Origin: Rhizopus arrhizus
Lineage: Eukaryota > Mucoromycota > Mucoromycetes > Mucorales > Rhizopodaceae
Reading direction: 5' to 3'
NCBI GenBank assembly: GCA_024220505.1
Contig: JAKZZE010000007.1
Location: forward strand, 434,001-498,000
DNA length: 64,000 bases
The position numbers and the translations under genes were made by a program. Under the pieces are notes generated by a model. It ran no database searches and had not been told where the DNA came from. It saw only the letters and a list, made by a program, of their open reading frames with translations. Below, in pieces: positions 11,410 through 21,900 of the stretch; within the stretch, counting starts at the first letter, position 1; each line of letters begins with the position of its first letter.

Positions 11410-11747
11410 CTTGAAGTAAATACCAACCGTAGAATTATAAAAAGAAAGGGAAGTCTTGTATATTTATATGATTATCCCAAGGATGAGCTAAGGACTAATC
11501 ACTACCACTATAGTTGATCTGGACAAAAACTTTTATTCAAAGAAACCTTGATCAATTAAAGATAAACAAGAGTGAAGGGTTGTAACAAAATAAAAAGGGG
11601 AAGAATGAAGTAAAATAAAAATAAAGGTAAAATTAGGCAAGCCCAAAAAAAAGTGATAAGAGTGCGAAAGAACCTCCGTCGTCTCTTTTTTACAAAAAAA
11701 AAATTTTAACATCTATAAATATATCTAATGAACACCAATAAACTTCC
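11410..11747 (-). other. E2 RT/IN spacer with possible internal promoter
   Basis: 338 bases with stops in all minus-strand frames between the RT-RH stop and the integrase ATG. On the minus strand a TATA-like CATATAAATATAC lies about 45 to 60 bases before the ATG. A T run sits near 11694-11703. The promoter role is inference. Confidence 0.4.
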
Positions 11748-14651
11748 TCAGTTCGCCTCAGGAGTTTCATCTTGCTCGTCAGTCCCACTATTTCGTTCGT
11801 TTTCTACAACTGGAAGTCTTGACAACGCATCTGCTGGGTTAGCATTACCAGGTCTATATCTCAAAATATAGTCATACTCCATCAAACAGGCAGCCCATCT
11901 TGACAATTTTGGGGTAGACTTGACAGGTTGAAAGACATACCTCAAAGCAGAATGATCGGTGATCAAGACAAATTTGCGACCCAACAAGAAATGACGATAG
12001 TGCTGAACACCCCATACAACTGCAAGCGCTTCTAAATGCGTGATCGCATAATTAGTTTCAGCACCACGTAACGACCTTGAAGCGTACGATATAACTTGTT
12101 CATTCGCCAATGAATACAAATCCGTGACCTGTGAAAGCACTGCACCTAAACCAGACTTCGAAGCATCTACTGACAACACTTGATACTTCCTTCTATCAGG
12201 GTACGAGAGCAAAGGAGGCGACGTCAACATTTCTTGAAACCTCCTAAAACTTGTTTCTTGCTTTTCACCCCAAACAAAAGCCACATTCTTCTTTACCAAC
12301 TTCTGTAACGGAGCTGCCACACTTGCGAAATTGGGACAGAACGCACGGTAATAACTACACAGGCCAAGGTAAGACCTTACTTCTCCAACATTCTTGGGCG
12401 TGTCAAACTTAACGATCTTGTTAACATTATGATCGCTAGGCTTTAGACCATCCGACGTAACTTCATGACCCAAATACGATACTGAAGACCGACCCCACGA
12501 ACATTTCTTCTTCTTCAGTTTCAAACCAGCTTCTTTACACTTGATCAACACCTTTTCAACCAAGACACTATGCTCCGTCAAAGAATCACCACCAAAGATC
12601 AACACATCATCAATGAACACCAAGCAGAACTTACCAATATACTCACCTAGGATGGAGTTCATCATGGCTTGGAAAGTAGAGGGTGCAGATGTCAATCCAA
12701 ATGGCATGACCAGGAATTCATAAATTCCTTTCTTTGTTACGAAACCAGTCTTCTCTATCGAATCTTCAGCCATAGGGACTTGCCAATAACCGAAAGCCAT
12801 ATCCATCGTAGTGAAAAACTTGGCACCACCCAACGAATCCAACAATTCTGAAATCAAAGGTAAAGGATACGCATTTGATACAGTCATTTGATTAAGTTTT
12901 CGGTAATCTAGTACCATTCTACGACTGCCATCCTTTTTCTTAACGAAGAAACAGGGAGAAGAGTATGCGCCTGATTTAGACGGTCTGATTATTCCCAGTT
13001 CTAGCATACTGTTCAGCTCCTTCTCCAAGAACTCGTTCTCTTCCCATGTTAGTCGAAACGGTACAGAACGCACTGGGGTAGCGTCAGGCTTTAGGACGAT
13101 TTTATGCTCGAAGCCTTTCACCTTACCCAGGCCCGAATTTTCAACAAAACAGTCGGCAAACCTTGATTCGACCATCTCCTTCATTTCTTGAGGAACCATT
13201 TGTTCGTCATCATCTTCAGTATCAGACAGCTTGTCGAAGATGCCTTCCTCGTACGATTCAACCAAATCGCGCCCTTGTTGAATCCTAGTCTGATCGACTA
13301 CATCCAAACTATTTGATGATCCGGGAGCACCATTACTAACAACAGATATGCTGACAGCATACACCTCTGTGCTCTCCTCAACCTTCACATTTTTCTTTTC
13401 AAAAGGAAGACCGGACTCCACCATTGAACGTCTCTCAGGTTCTGATTCAACCTGTTGTTCCATAAAATGGACCTTCCTTTCCTTCTTCGCCAACATGCCT
13501 TGCTTGCTAGCACCTACTTGTATTGCTTCAGTATAGCCCTTGTGGACTACTACACCCCGACTGGTTGGTATGTGGATCTCTGCAACACCAATCCGAGGTT
13601 GAATACCATAAGCCTTGAACCAAGTCACACCGAGCAAACACAATTCTCTTTCACGATACTGGTCTGTCCTTTCCAAGATACACATATGTTCAGGTCTTAG
13701 ACAACCAGAGATGACAACAGGCACATCAACAACCACCTTAGATGGTTTACCAGCAGTTCTACTATCAAAACCAGACAGCCACAACTCATCATTGCTTGGC
13801 ACTAGCCCCAATTTACTAGCTAGACCACCACTGATCACACTGACACTGGCACCAGAATCGAAGACACATTCCACGGTACGTCCATTTATAGACACCAAGC
13901 CCTTAAAAGGAGAACTACCTTTCATATTGTCGAGGCTGTATGGATATCTATAAACAGACGATACCTGGCTATCCACGTCAGAAACAGAGAAATCCACTGA
14001 AGATCCTTCAGACCACGAATCTTCATCACCACCAGTACCAACAGAACTCCAATCAGCATCGGTGGGTTGCACCGTATCGACTACCATTGGCACGCTTGAC
14101 GAACCATTTCGATGTGGACCAGTAGATCCCACAGCAGCCGTTCGTTTCCCTTGGCGCAGGTAACGTACACCATCTACCAGGTCCTTGCATGCCGTGCGAT
14201 CCACTGCCAACAGATCAGCCACCGAAGCACCAGCATTGGTTCTGCTCAGTACATCCCAAACGTTGACCTTACTGGTCTGTACTGCTAGTTTCCTAGGTTT
14301 AGCGCGGGTTCTTTTCTTTGGTGCATCCACCACTGGCATAGGGATAACCCTAGGTGGATTATTTGGAAAACCCGCAGCCTCTCCCATCGACTGACCTGCT
14401 ACTGGAATCGAATGACCATAGGCAGAAGCTGAACTGGTGGGAACAGCAACTGGTATACCATTCGTTCTTGGTCTTGAACTTGGATAGGGGTTCACAGGAG
14501 GGACCTCGTTTCTTCGCTTTTCGGCAGCAAATACTTCCTGTGCCTTCACATCCACCACATCCACCATCCGAACTTGATTATTATAACTAGAGGACTTATT
14601 CATTTCTAGAGCGCCTGTTGCCTCCTTTACAGACGCTCCGAGTCTTTTCCC
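11748..14651 (-). CDS. E2 Pol part 1: protease, RT, RNase H
   Basis: 951 codons from the first ATG at 14603; the frame is open upstream to the slippery heptamer at 14645-14651. The N-terminal 220 residues are low complexity. The retropepsin site CVFDSGASVSVI is near residue 250. RT starts at 'YRKLNQMTVSNAYPLP' and carries F-I-D-D near 680. RNase H has the SVDASKSGLGAVLS and ITDHSALRY motifs. The protein ends soon after RNase H (LSRLP) with a short acidic tail, so this is a natural domain boundary and integrase is missing from this ORF. Confidence 0.93.
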   Translation of the reverse strand, partial: GKRLGASVKEATGALEMNKSSSYNNQVRMVDVVDVKAQEVFAAEKRRNEVPPVNPYPSSRPRTNGIPVAVPTSSASAYGHSIPVAGQSMGEAAGFPNNPPRVIPMPVVDAPKKRTRAKPRKLAVQTSKVNVWDVLSRTNAGASVADLLAVDRTACKDLVDGVRYLRQGKRTAAVGSTGPHRNGSSSVPMVVDTVQPTDADWSSVGTGGDEDSWSEGSSVDFSVSDVDSQVSSVYRYPYSLDNMKGSSPFKGLVSINGRTVECVFDSGASVSVISGGLASKLGLVPSNDELWLSGFDSRTAGKPSKVVVDVPVVISGCLRPEHMCILERTDQYRERELCLLGVTWFKAYGIQPRIGVAEIHIPTSRGVVVHKGYTEAIQVGASKQGMLAKKERKVHFMEQQVESEPERRSMVESGLPFEKKNVKVEESTEVYAVSISVVSNGAPGSSNSLDVVDQTRIQQGRDLVESYEEGIFDKLSDTEDDDEQMVPQEMKEMVESRFADCFVENSGLGKVKGFEHKIVLKPDATPVRSVPFRLTWEENEFLEKELNSMLELGIIRPSKSGAYSSPCFFVKKKDGSRRMVLDYRKLNQMTVSNAYPLPLISELLDSLGGAKFFTTMDMAFGYWQVPMAEDSIEKTGFVTKKGIYEFLVMPFGLTSAPSTFQAMMNSILGEYIGKFCLVFIDDVLIFGGDSLTEHSVLVEKVLIKCKEAGLKLKKKKCSWGRSSVSYLGHEVTSDGLKPSDHNVNKIVKFDTPKNVGEVRSYLGLCSYYRAFCPNFASVAAPLQKLVKKNVAFVWGEKQETSFRRFQEMLTSPPLLSYPDRRKYQVLSVDASKSGLGAVLSQVTDLYSLANEQVISYASRSLRGAETNYAITHLEALAVVWGVQHYRHFLLGRKFVLITDHSALRYVFQPVKSTPKLSRWAACLMEYDYILRYRPGNANPADALSRLPVVENERNSGTDEQDETPEAN

Positions 14652-15610
14652 GAAAAGGAAACTTCACCCTTCTCTGGTTTCGACCCACCACCAAGAGGAA
14701 CCGCATTACTTCCCGATACAGGAACACCTCCCATATTTCGAAGCTTGGGGCAGTCAACCTTACGGTGCCCTTCCTCCTTGCAGTAAAAACATCCTGATAC
14801 AACACCAGTGTTAAAAGGTCTAGGGTAAGGACCACGTTGCCTTTCATTCTGGAGTTGAACAATGTTAATACGCATTTGCTCAAGCTCCTTCATTAGGGCT
14901 GTCATGGTGGACACAGAGACATTGTCCTCACCCACTCCTTGATTACCACCTGTAATCGGCAGAGACCTGAATGAAACACCATCCATGGATCCAGCACCAT
15001 ACTTGTTTAAAGATCTTTCGATCTTTTTAGCCTCTACGATGGCCATGTCTAACGTTCTAGGGAGATCCCTTTTCTCGATCTCACAGGCGATAACAGGGTT
15101 GATTGCCCCCAAGAAGACACGAACATGGAAGCTATCCACTCTATTATTTAGCAACACCAACAATTCCCTCATTCTCAAGGAAAGATCATCAATACTTTCC
15201 CCAGCACGCTGCTTCAAACTGTAAAGTTCTTGCCACCAAACGTCTTCTTGGTCAGCAGCATACTGTTTCTTAAAAGCAACAGAGAACTCTGCCCATGTTT
15301 CGTATTGGAACCCCAAAACGTTCCACCATAATTCCGCCTTGCCGGTAAGGTGATCACTAGCCACCAGCAGAATTTCTTCGTCTGACAGGTCCGCAGACAC
15401 ACGGATCCTGTCCATCCTTTTCCACCAGGTCAGAGCAGCAGCAGACAAACCTTCCAAACGACCACCATTGTTCTCTATTTCGCCTGAGAAATTCCTTGGA
15501 TCATTAAGGAAGCGCAATACCTTCTTGCCACCGTGCGTTTGCTGACTAGGAGCGAAGGGACTTCTTGTAGTCTCCAAAAGACCGTCATCATTAACAGAAT
15601 TGTAAGCCAT
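14627..15610 (-). CDS. E2 Gag
   Basis: 327 residues from the ATG at 15610 (MAYNSVNDDG). A longer frame starts at 15778, but its extra residues are Phe-rich translation of A/T tracts in the leader, so I reject that start. The retrotransposon gag domain covers about residues 55-190 (WWKRMDRIR, WWNVLGFQY, 'LYSLKQRAGESIDDLSLRMR'). A canonical zinc knuckle CFYCKEEGHRKVDC (CX2CX4HX4C) is near residue 288. Gag ends 23 nt before the first pol ATG, and pol is in the -1 frame. Confidence 0.9.
   Translation of the reverse strand: MAYNSVNDDGLLETTRSPFAPSQQTHGGKKVLRFLNDPRNFSGEIENNGGRLEGLSAAALTWWKRMDRIRVSADLSDEEILLVASDHLTGKAELWWNVLGFQYETWAEFSVAFKKQYAADQEDVWWQELYSLKQRAGESIDDLSLRMRELLVLLNNRVDSFHVRVFLGAINPVIACEIEKRDLPRTLDMAIVEAKKIERSLNKYGAGSMDGVSFRSLPITGGNQGVGEDNVSVSTMTALMKELEQMRINIVQLQNERQRGPYPRPFNTGVVSGCFYCKEEGHRKVDCPKLRNMGGVPVSGSNAVPLGGGSKPEKGEVSFSGKDSERL
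14645..14651 (-). promoter_or_regulatory. -1 frameshift heptamer G-GGA-AAA
   Basis: On the minus strand gag reads TCG GGA AAA GAC before its stop at 14627. Shifting back one base at G-GGA-AAA enters the pol frame, which is open through 14603 and onward. The heptamer fits the X-XXY-YYZ rule. The site and frames are read from the sequence; use in vivo is inference. Confidence 0.65.
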
Positions 15611-15993
15611 ATTATCAAAAGGGTGATTATCGATTTTGTGTAATAGGTTACAAAAAAAAAAAATTAAAATTAAAAAAAAAACAGAAAGATCACTGCTGTC
15701 AAAAAAAAAAAATTTTACAACAGGTACCAAAAAAAAAAAAATATAAAAATAGAAGCAATGAAAAGTTTTCCTGGCCAATACAATAAAAAAAGAGAAACAA
15801 GGGGCCCTTGGATTAACAAACGGTGAAGAAAGGTAATCACAAGTAAAGAAAGGAAAAAAAAAAAAATTAACAAAAATACAATACTAGAGACACAGGAAAA
15901 AAAAAAAAATTACACAAATCTAATATTACACCTACACCTAGAGACTTGATCGAGTGATTATCTTGACACGAATCTGGTAGGCCGGACCAAAAA
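15611..15993 (-). promoter_or_regulatory. E2 leader and primer binding site
   Basis: Four bases inside the 5' LTR, plus 15969-15989 is the mirror of a tRNA 3' end. The plus strand reads as a T-loop end (CGAAT), a T-stem strand (CTGGT), an acceptor strand (AGGCCGG), a discriminator A and CCA. Minus-strand synthesis is therefore primed by a tRNA with about 21 nt of pairing. I could not assign the isotype. The rest of the leader is homopolymer-rich. Confidence 0.75.
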
Positions 15994-16697
15994 TGACAGT
16001 TGCTAATATGTATGTTATGTTTAGTTTCGCTATACGGTGAAGTGATAACAGAAACCAATTAATAGAAGACTGTAAAAGACTATTAATGTACAATAACAAC
16101 AAAGTTAACAATATAAACTAGTTCTTGACTTCAATTGCTTGAACGTGCAAAAAGAATTTACTCGGCACCCAAAATTAATTTTAGCGGGAAGAAAGCCTTT
16201 GTTTATTACTTAACAACAATAGATGCTTTGGAATAACATATTAATATAAGGTAATTAGGGAAAATATACAATTATAAAGAGGATTATGGTGATTTTGATA
16301 AATAAAGTGAATAATGTATCAATTGAGTATTCGTTTTCATGTTGATTTTTATGGTGTTCTTTTCTATTTAGTGTGCTGGCACATTGGGTGAATAATGTGT
16401 CCAGAGATCGTCTTCTTGATGTATCCTATGAGGGATAGAAAATAATAGGTAAGAAAAATAATGTCGGCCAATTGTGACGTGTGTCTTTTCAATTCCCGAT
16501 GCGGTGAAGCTGATTATTTTCCTTTCCCCTTATTTTCGTTTACATTTTCTTCAATAACTTCTGTTAGAGTTATCCAACCACACCGAAAAGCATACCATTC
16601 GAATCGCCATGAAAAGGAGCATCTTTTGAATACAAAATAAGCTTTAAAAATCAAAAAGGAATCAAAGGCGATCATCAACGAAAATCCGACTTTGTCA
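15994..16697 (-). repeat. E2 5' LTR (704 bp)
   Basis: Nearly identical to 9334-10037; I see differences near 16557, 16674 and 16677. The near identity dates the insertion as young. Its outer end lies 9 bp before the tRNA-Leu gene. Confidence 0.94.
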
Positions 16698-16706
16698 AAA
16701 GAAAGT

Positions 16707-16790
16707 GGTATCATGACCGAGTGGTCTAAGGTGTTAGACTTAAGATCTAATCCACGTAAGTGGGCGTGGGTTCGAACCCCACTGATATCA
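16707..16790 (+). tRNA. trnL-UAA: tRNA-Leu(UAA)
   Basis: 84-nt class II tRNA without intron. The acceptor stem is GGTATCA with TGATATC and discriminator A. The anticodon arm is TTAGA / CTTAAGA / TCTAA with anticodon TAA. A long variable arm is present (TCCACGTAAGTGG). The T arm is GTGGG / TTCGAAC / CCCAC. A TTTT run about 13 bases downstream can serve as a Pol III terminator. It is squeezed between E2 (9 bp upstream) and E3 (76 bp downstream). Confidence 0.95.
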
Positions 16791-16865
16791 TCTACGACTT
16801 AAATTTTGCTTTACACTGTTGTCGTATGTCATGTCTTTTATTTTCTAATTTTGGCAATGTTACAA

Positions 16866-17454
16866 TGTAACACAATGCAGCAAACTTTTGCAGCATTTGA
16901 CTTTTCTCTCTCCAACTAATTCAAATCCAGGAAAATACAAACAAATACGTATGAATACGTATGAATACAGATAAATCCAGAAAAATACAAAAAAATACAG
17001 AATATTCACAAAATCATCAAAAACAGCATATAATCAGAAAAGCCAAAAACATATAAATAACTTCAATATTTCTTATACTCTTGACTTACTTACTTACTTC
17101 ACTTTTAACTTTTGTTTTACTTTACTTACTTTACTTTTGATTATTTTAATAAATATCATACAAAGTAAATCTCTTTTGTTTTTCTTTTATTTTATCAAAT
17201 ATCAAGAACAAGAAGTCCCTTGAAGCAAATACACTTCATTGTAATCCCTTTTTTTTTATCTTTTTACTTTATTTTATTCACAACAGTTTGATCTACTTAA
17301 CAAGATCTGGTGGTCACTTATTACAAGCGAACTTATATTCAAATCATTACTCTTTTTGGAATCAAATCCTACCTAAACCTTTGATATTATATCAAGACTC
17401 TCTTAAATCAAACCTATTTAACACTATAAAAACCTTACAAACTCCAATCTCACA
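16866..17454 (+). repeat. E3 5' LTR (589 bp)
   Basis: Starts TGTAACACAATG and ends CCAATCTCACA, near-identical to 24468-25056. U5 contains TGGTGGTCACT at 17308-17318, repeated from the PBS just outside the LTR. A TATA-like ACATATAAATAAC is near 17049. Confidence 0.94.
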
Positions 17455-17633
17455 TTTGGTGGTCACTACGAGGGGAAATAAAACATCAAATCAAGAAATC
17501 AAATCAAGAAATTACTACGAGGGATCAAAATTGAAAACTACTTAAAATCTATCAAGAAATCAACAGACTTATTCAAAAAAAAAAAAATTTACTCAAAATC
17601 GAACCAACAATCTCAAAACACTTATTAGCAGCA
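17455..17633 (+). promoter_or_regulatory. E3 primer binding site and gag leader
   Basis: The PBS TGGTGGTCACTACGAGG starts at 17457, two bases after the LTR. E4 has the same PBS at 27318. A tRNA 3' end ending GTGACCACCA would pair; isotype not assigned. It is not the tRNA-Leu in this window. The leader then has a 12-A run before the gag ATG. Confidence 0.75.
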
Positions 17634-18908
17634 ATGACAACTACAGGACCTAACGTGTTGGCTTCAGTCAGCAACCAAAGCGTAATACAAGGTTATAGAC
17701 CAAGACTCATCGAATTTTACGGATATGAAGGAGAAGATTTCCGTCATTTTCAAGAAATCCTAGACTCCTACCTTGCAGTTAACAATACGCAGGGAGAATC
17801 AAGAAAAATAGCCATTCTCAAATCACAACTAAGACGTGCTGCCAAAGTCTACTTTGAACGTGTTATTTTAAAAGAACAGCCAGAGATCAAGTATGACCAA
17901 GCAATAGAGGCACTCAAGAATCATTATATCACCCCGGAACTAATACAAAGCTATGAAATGGAATTTAATGATATGTTCCAAGGAGAACAAGAGCATCCAC
18001 AAATATTTCTTGCAAGATTAAGAGAAGCAGCCGATTTGGCCAATATTGATAATGAAGCATTGATAGAAAGCAGATTCCGTGCTGGATTACTAAATGAAAT
18101 AAAAAATTTCTGCATACAAAGCAGTTCCAAGAACTTTAAAGACTGGCTCACACATTCTGAAGGATGGTGGAACGCAAATAGACCTCGTAAGATTGCCATG
18201 GTCGACAACCCCTTCATACCTCGAAACATTAACAATACCTTGATATATCACAACGATAACACACATACTGGTCGATACAACATAAATAATCATAATGTTG
18301 AACTTGTAGATATTGATGAAAGACCTGCACAGATTTTACCAGTCAGTGATGTTCAAATATTTGGTAAATCATCAGGAAATCTAGCTACCAATACCAATGT
18401 TACAACAGGAGTTAATCGGTTGTCAACAATGGAAGTAGTAGGTTATCCTAATGACACCCAATATCATGTGAATCATTCAACTAGGTATCATCACGGTCAT
18501 ACTAATCTTAATAATCAACAAGAGATTCTTAATATGATTCAACAAGCTATCCGCAACGAATTGAATATACATGATCAACATAATCGACCTTACAATCGCA
18601 ATGCTCGCAACAACTATAACAATTTCAACAATTACAATCCCAACGTTAAAGACAATTATCAAAGATATAACAACAATAATAATAGTAACCCTAACTATTA
18701 TAGCAATAATGGTTATAACAATAATCGAAACATCGACTACAACGGAAATAACAACTATAATGGACACAATAATAGATTCAGAAATAACTATAATAATGGA
18801 TATGAAAGATCTAATTACAACAGCCGATATCGTAATCAACCCAACAGTAATCAAAATGATGAACTTCCATTGCAACAACCTCAACAAAATCAGCCTTCAA
18901 AAAACTAG
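17634..18908 (+). CDS. E3 Gag
   Basis: 424 residues. The N-terminal 190 residues form a gag/capsid-like helical domain (YGYEGEDFRHFQEILDSYL, then a conserved EGWWNANRPRKIAMVDNPF). The C-terminal 110 residues are extremely Asn/Tyr-rich with scattered Arg. No CCHC zinc knuckle is present, so RNA binding may depend on the Arg/Asn-rich tail. E4 Gag is clearly homologous. The last codons TCA AAA AAC TAG contain the frameshift heptamer. Confidence 0.9.
   Translation: MTTTGPNVLASVSNQSVIQGYRPRLIEFYGYEGEDFRHFQEILDSYLAVNNTQGESRKIAILKSQLRRAAKVYFERVILKEQPEIKYDQAIEALKNHYITPELIQSYEMEFNDMFQGEQEHPQIFLARLREAADLANIDNEALIESRFRAGLLNEIKNFCIQSSSKNFKDWLTHSEGWWNANRPRKIAMVDNPFIPRNINNTLIYHNDNTHTGRYNINNHNVELVDIDERPAQILPVSDVQIFGKSSGNLATNTNVTTGVNRLSTMEVVGYPNDTQYHVNHSTRYHHGHTNLNNQQEILNMIQQAIRNELNIHDQHNRPYNRNARNNYNNFNNYNPNVKDNYQRYNNNNNSNPNYYSNNGYNNNRNIDYNGNNNYNGHNNRFRNNYNNGYERSNYNSRYRNQPNSNQNDELPLQQPQQNQPSKN
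18899..18905 (+). promoter_or_regulatory. -1 frameshift heptamer A-AAA-AAC touching the gag stop
   Basis: Gag frame: TCA AAA AAC TAG. Slipping back one base gives AAA AAA CTA GAT GGG, and that frame is open to 21979. The identical arrangement occurs in E4 at 31062-31068 although the surrounding DNA has diverged. A-AAA-AAC is the classical retroviral type of slippery site. Confidence 0.8.
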
Positions 18909-21900
18909 ATGGGTCGATTGTTTTTAATAACGAAAGCAATGGTCAATCGAATACCCAAAATCAAACAAAATCCATTAACGAAACCAAACAACAATCACAA
19001 AAACAAACACAACATTTAAATGCCATCCTAACAGAAAATGAAAATAGAAACGAGAAAGAATTGTATACTGCCATCAGACCTGATAAACCACCCGAAGTCA
19101 CCAGAGCTGTTCCTTATACTAAAACACGTACCACAGCTCAAAAGAAAACAGCCAAACCAACAGTTGTTACCAAACGCGTTACTACTAGAAGTCATTTGGA
19201 AGAAATCAAACCTTCAAATAACAATCAAACACATACAAATCAAGATATAGAAATGGAAACTGATTTACCTATTGAGCCTATCAAAAAGAAACAGCCTAAA
19301 AGAACACAACCAATTCCATCCTACGATATCGCTACGGATATATTAGACCGACCTACCAACGCAACATTTAGAGACCTAATCAATGATGTCCCTAAATACC
19401 GCAGACAGTTAGCTGGTGTTTGTAGAACTAGAAGAACTGCTACTAAAAATCAAGGTTCTCAACAAACGGTTGCAATAATTGAAGACGATGAATTTAACAC
19501 TACCGCTGTATATTCAAAAACTACCATCGGAGACCATAGGATTAGAACGTTAATTGACTGTGGAGCAGCAAAGACTTGTATGTCGAAAGCTTTAGCCGAT
19601 AAATTAGGACTTTCTATAGACGCTGCCTCTGAAACTATATTTACTATGGGAAATGGAACAAAACAAGCAGGATTAGGAGTTATCTATGATGTACCAGTAG
19701 AAGTAAAAGAAAATATGATTATACCTTGTACAGTAGAAGTACTACCTTCATGTCCCACTCACTTCATCCTTGGAAACAACTGGTTAATTAGAGCCAAAGC
19801 GAAGATTGATTTTAACAGCGAATCCTTAAAAGTATCATACAAGAACCAAAAAGCCGAATTGCCTATTACCTTCTTACGCAAGCAAGAAAAAATACCAAAA
19901 ATCACGACTTATACGCAAACATATAAAAATCCAGTCAGTCAAACTAATTCAAATTCAAAACATGTCCATTTTGAAGAAGAAACCGATGAAAGCACTGAAG
20001 AGGAATACAGTACAGAGGATGAATCAATAGAACATAGTGATGAAGATATTTACAGTGCTGAAGATGAACTATCCGACAAAGAACATCAAGAAGAAGACAA
20101 TGATCAATCATTATTAGTATTGGAAAAAGAATCTGACCAAGAAATTGAGATAATAACAAATAACAATGATCAAATCATTCGTGCTCCAAAAGAAGGGATG
20201 ATCTTAAAAGCCTATACGTCAAGCACATTTCAGCTTAAAAAACCACCTGGACAGTTAAAGTCAGTCACTTATAGTTTTGAACTAACCAACCCTGACATTA
20301 TTCAAGCAATGGGATATTTCGACTTAAATGCCACTATAGTATTAAACAACAAGAGCATCGAAATACATCTATACAACCGATCAAAGAAAAACATCCACCT
20401 AAAGTCGTTTGAAAAGATAGGAAAGCTTGAGAAAATTGATTTACAAGATGAGGAAGTCATACAAGCGTATCAACTTAACAAAGAAGCAGATTTATATACT
20501 ATGGAGTATAATCAGAACTCAGAAACCGAAAGTGATAAAGAAGAAATGATAGACAAAGATTCATATGCAAAAGTGGAAGTTGGAGATATATCAAAAGAAA
20601 TGAATCAGAAACTACGAAAATTGCTATATAGATTCAAGGAAATATTTGATTGGGATAATAATACCATTGGCTACACATCAATTTTGAAGCACAAAATTAT
20701 CATAGAAGAGAATACTCAGCCTATTAGTCATAGACCCTATCGACTTAGTCCTATAGAATCTGACTATTTACAAAAGGAATTGGATAAATACTGCAAGTTA
20801 GGTGTAATTGCACCATCAAACAGTCCTTGGGCTGCTCCGGTAATACTTGTTAAAAAGAAAAACGGTGAATACCGTATGGTAATTGATTATCGCAAGTTAA
20901 ACGCTGTAACAAAGAAAGATTCATACCCTTTGCCAAGAATCGACGATTTATTAGACACTTTGGGAAAAGCTAAAGTATTTTCCGCTCTTGACATGAGAGC
21001 TGGTTTTCATCAAGTACCCTTGGAAGAGAGTAGCAAGGAATTAACAGCTTTCACCACAAAATACGGAGTATATCATTACAACACATTGCCTATGGGATTA
21101 GTAAATTCACCCGCAACTTTCCAGCGTCTCATTGATCTCTGCTTCAGACCATTAATCAACAAATGTTTGGTAGCATATATCGACGATCTAAATGTTTATT
21201 CAAATAACTGTCAAGAACACTTAATTCACTTAGAACAAGTTTTCAATTGTATCAAAATGGGAAACCTAAAGCTCAACCCAGAAAAGTGCTTTTTCTTTAA
21301 AGATCATCTGAAGTTCCTTGGATATATTGTAACAAAAGAAGGAATTCAAACCGACCCAAGCAAGATAGAAAAGATACAAAATTATCCTGTCCCCAAAACG
21401 CTCACCCAAATTAGAGGATTCCTAGGTTTGGCCTCATATTACCGTAGATTTATAAAAAACTTTGCTGCAATAGCACGTCCATTGCATGACCAAACCAAGA
21501 CGACAAAAAGAATACCTTGGACTAGCAAAACAACTGAATCATTTGAATCCTTGAAAAAATTATTAACTCAGGCACCAGTTTTAGCAAGGCCAGATTTCGA
21601 CAAGGATTTTATACTTGTAACAGACGCTTCTAGACTAGGTCTTGGTTGCATCTTAACTCAGTTAGACGACAATGGTCACGAGCACCCTATAATATACGCA
21701 AGCAGAAGCTTAAAGTCAAGTGAAACCAATTATGGAGTATCAAAGTTAGAATGCTTAGCCTTAATTTGGGCTATCAAACAATTTAGACCTTATCTTCTTG
21801 GACGAAAATTCACCATCATTACAGATCATTCAGCACTAAAAGGCTTACTTAATACAACCAATCCTACTGGTATCATTGCAAGATGGATTACCATATTAGC

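Larger units (their letters stand above)
9334..16697 (-). mobile_element. Ty3/gypsy element E2, full length, minus strand
   Basis: 7364 bp with two 704-bp LTRs that differ at about three positions, so the insertion is recent. LTR ends are TGACA...TGTCA. The flanks share AAAG (9330-9333 and 16698-16701), a 4-bp target duplication. The order on the minus strand is LTR, PBS, gag, frameshift site, PR-RT-RNase H, spacer, separate integrase, polypurine tract, LTR. No chromodomain is present. The 5' LTR ends 9 bp from the 5' end of tRNA-Leu(UAA). Confidence 0.94.

Noticed and set aside
15611..15778. 56-residue N-terminal extension of E2 Gag
   Set aside because: Phe-rich translation of the A/T-tract leader; the ATG at 15610 gives a normal Gag start.
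17288..17545. ORFs starting IYLTRSGGHLLQANLYSN (also near 24890 and 25350)
   Set aside because: They are translations of the E3 LTR and recur with each LTR copy.
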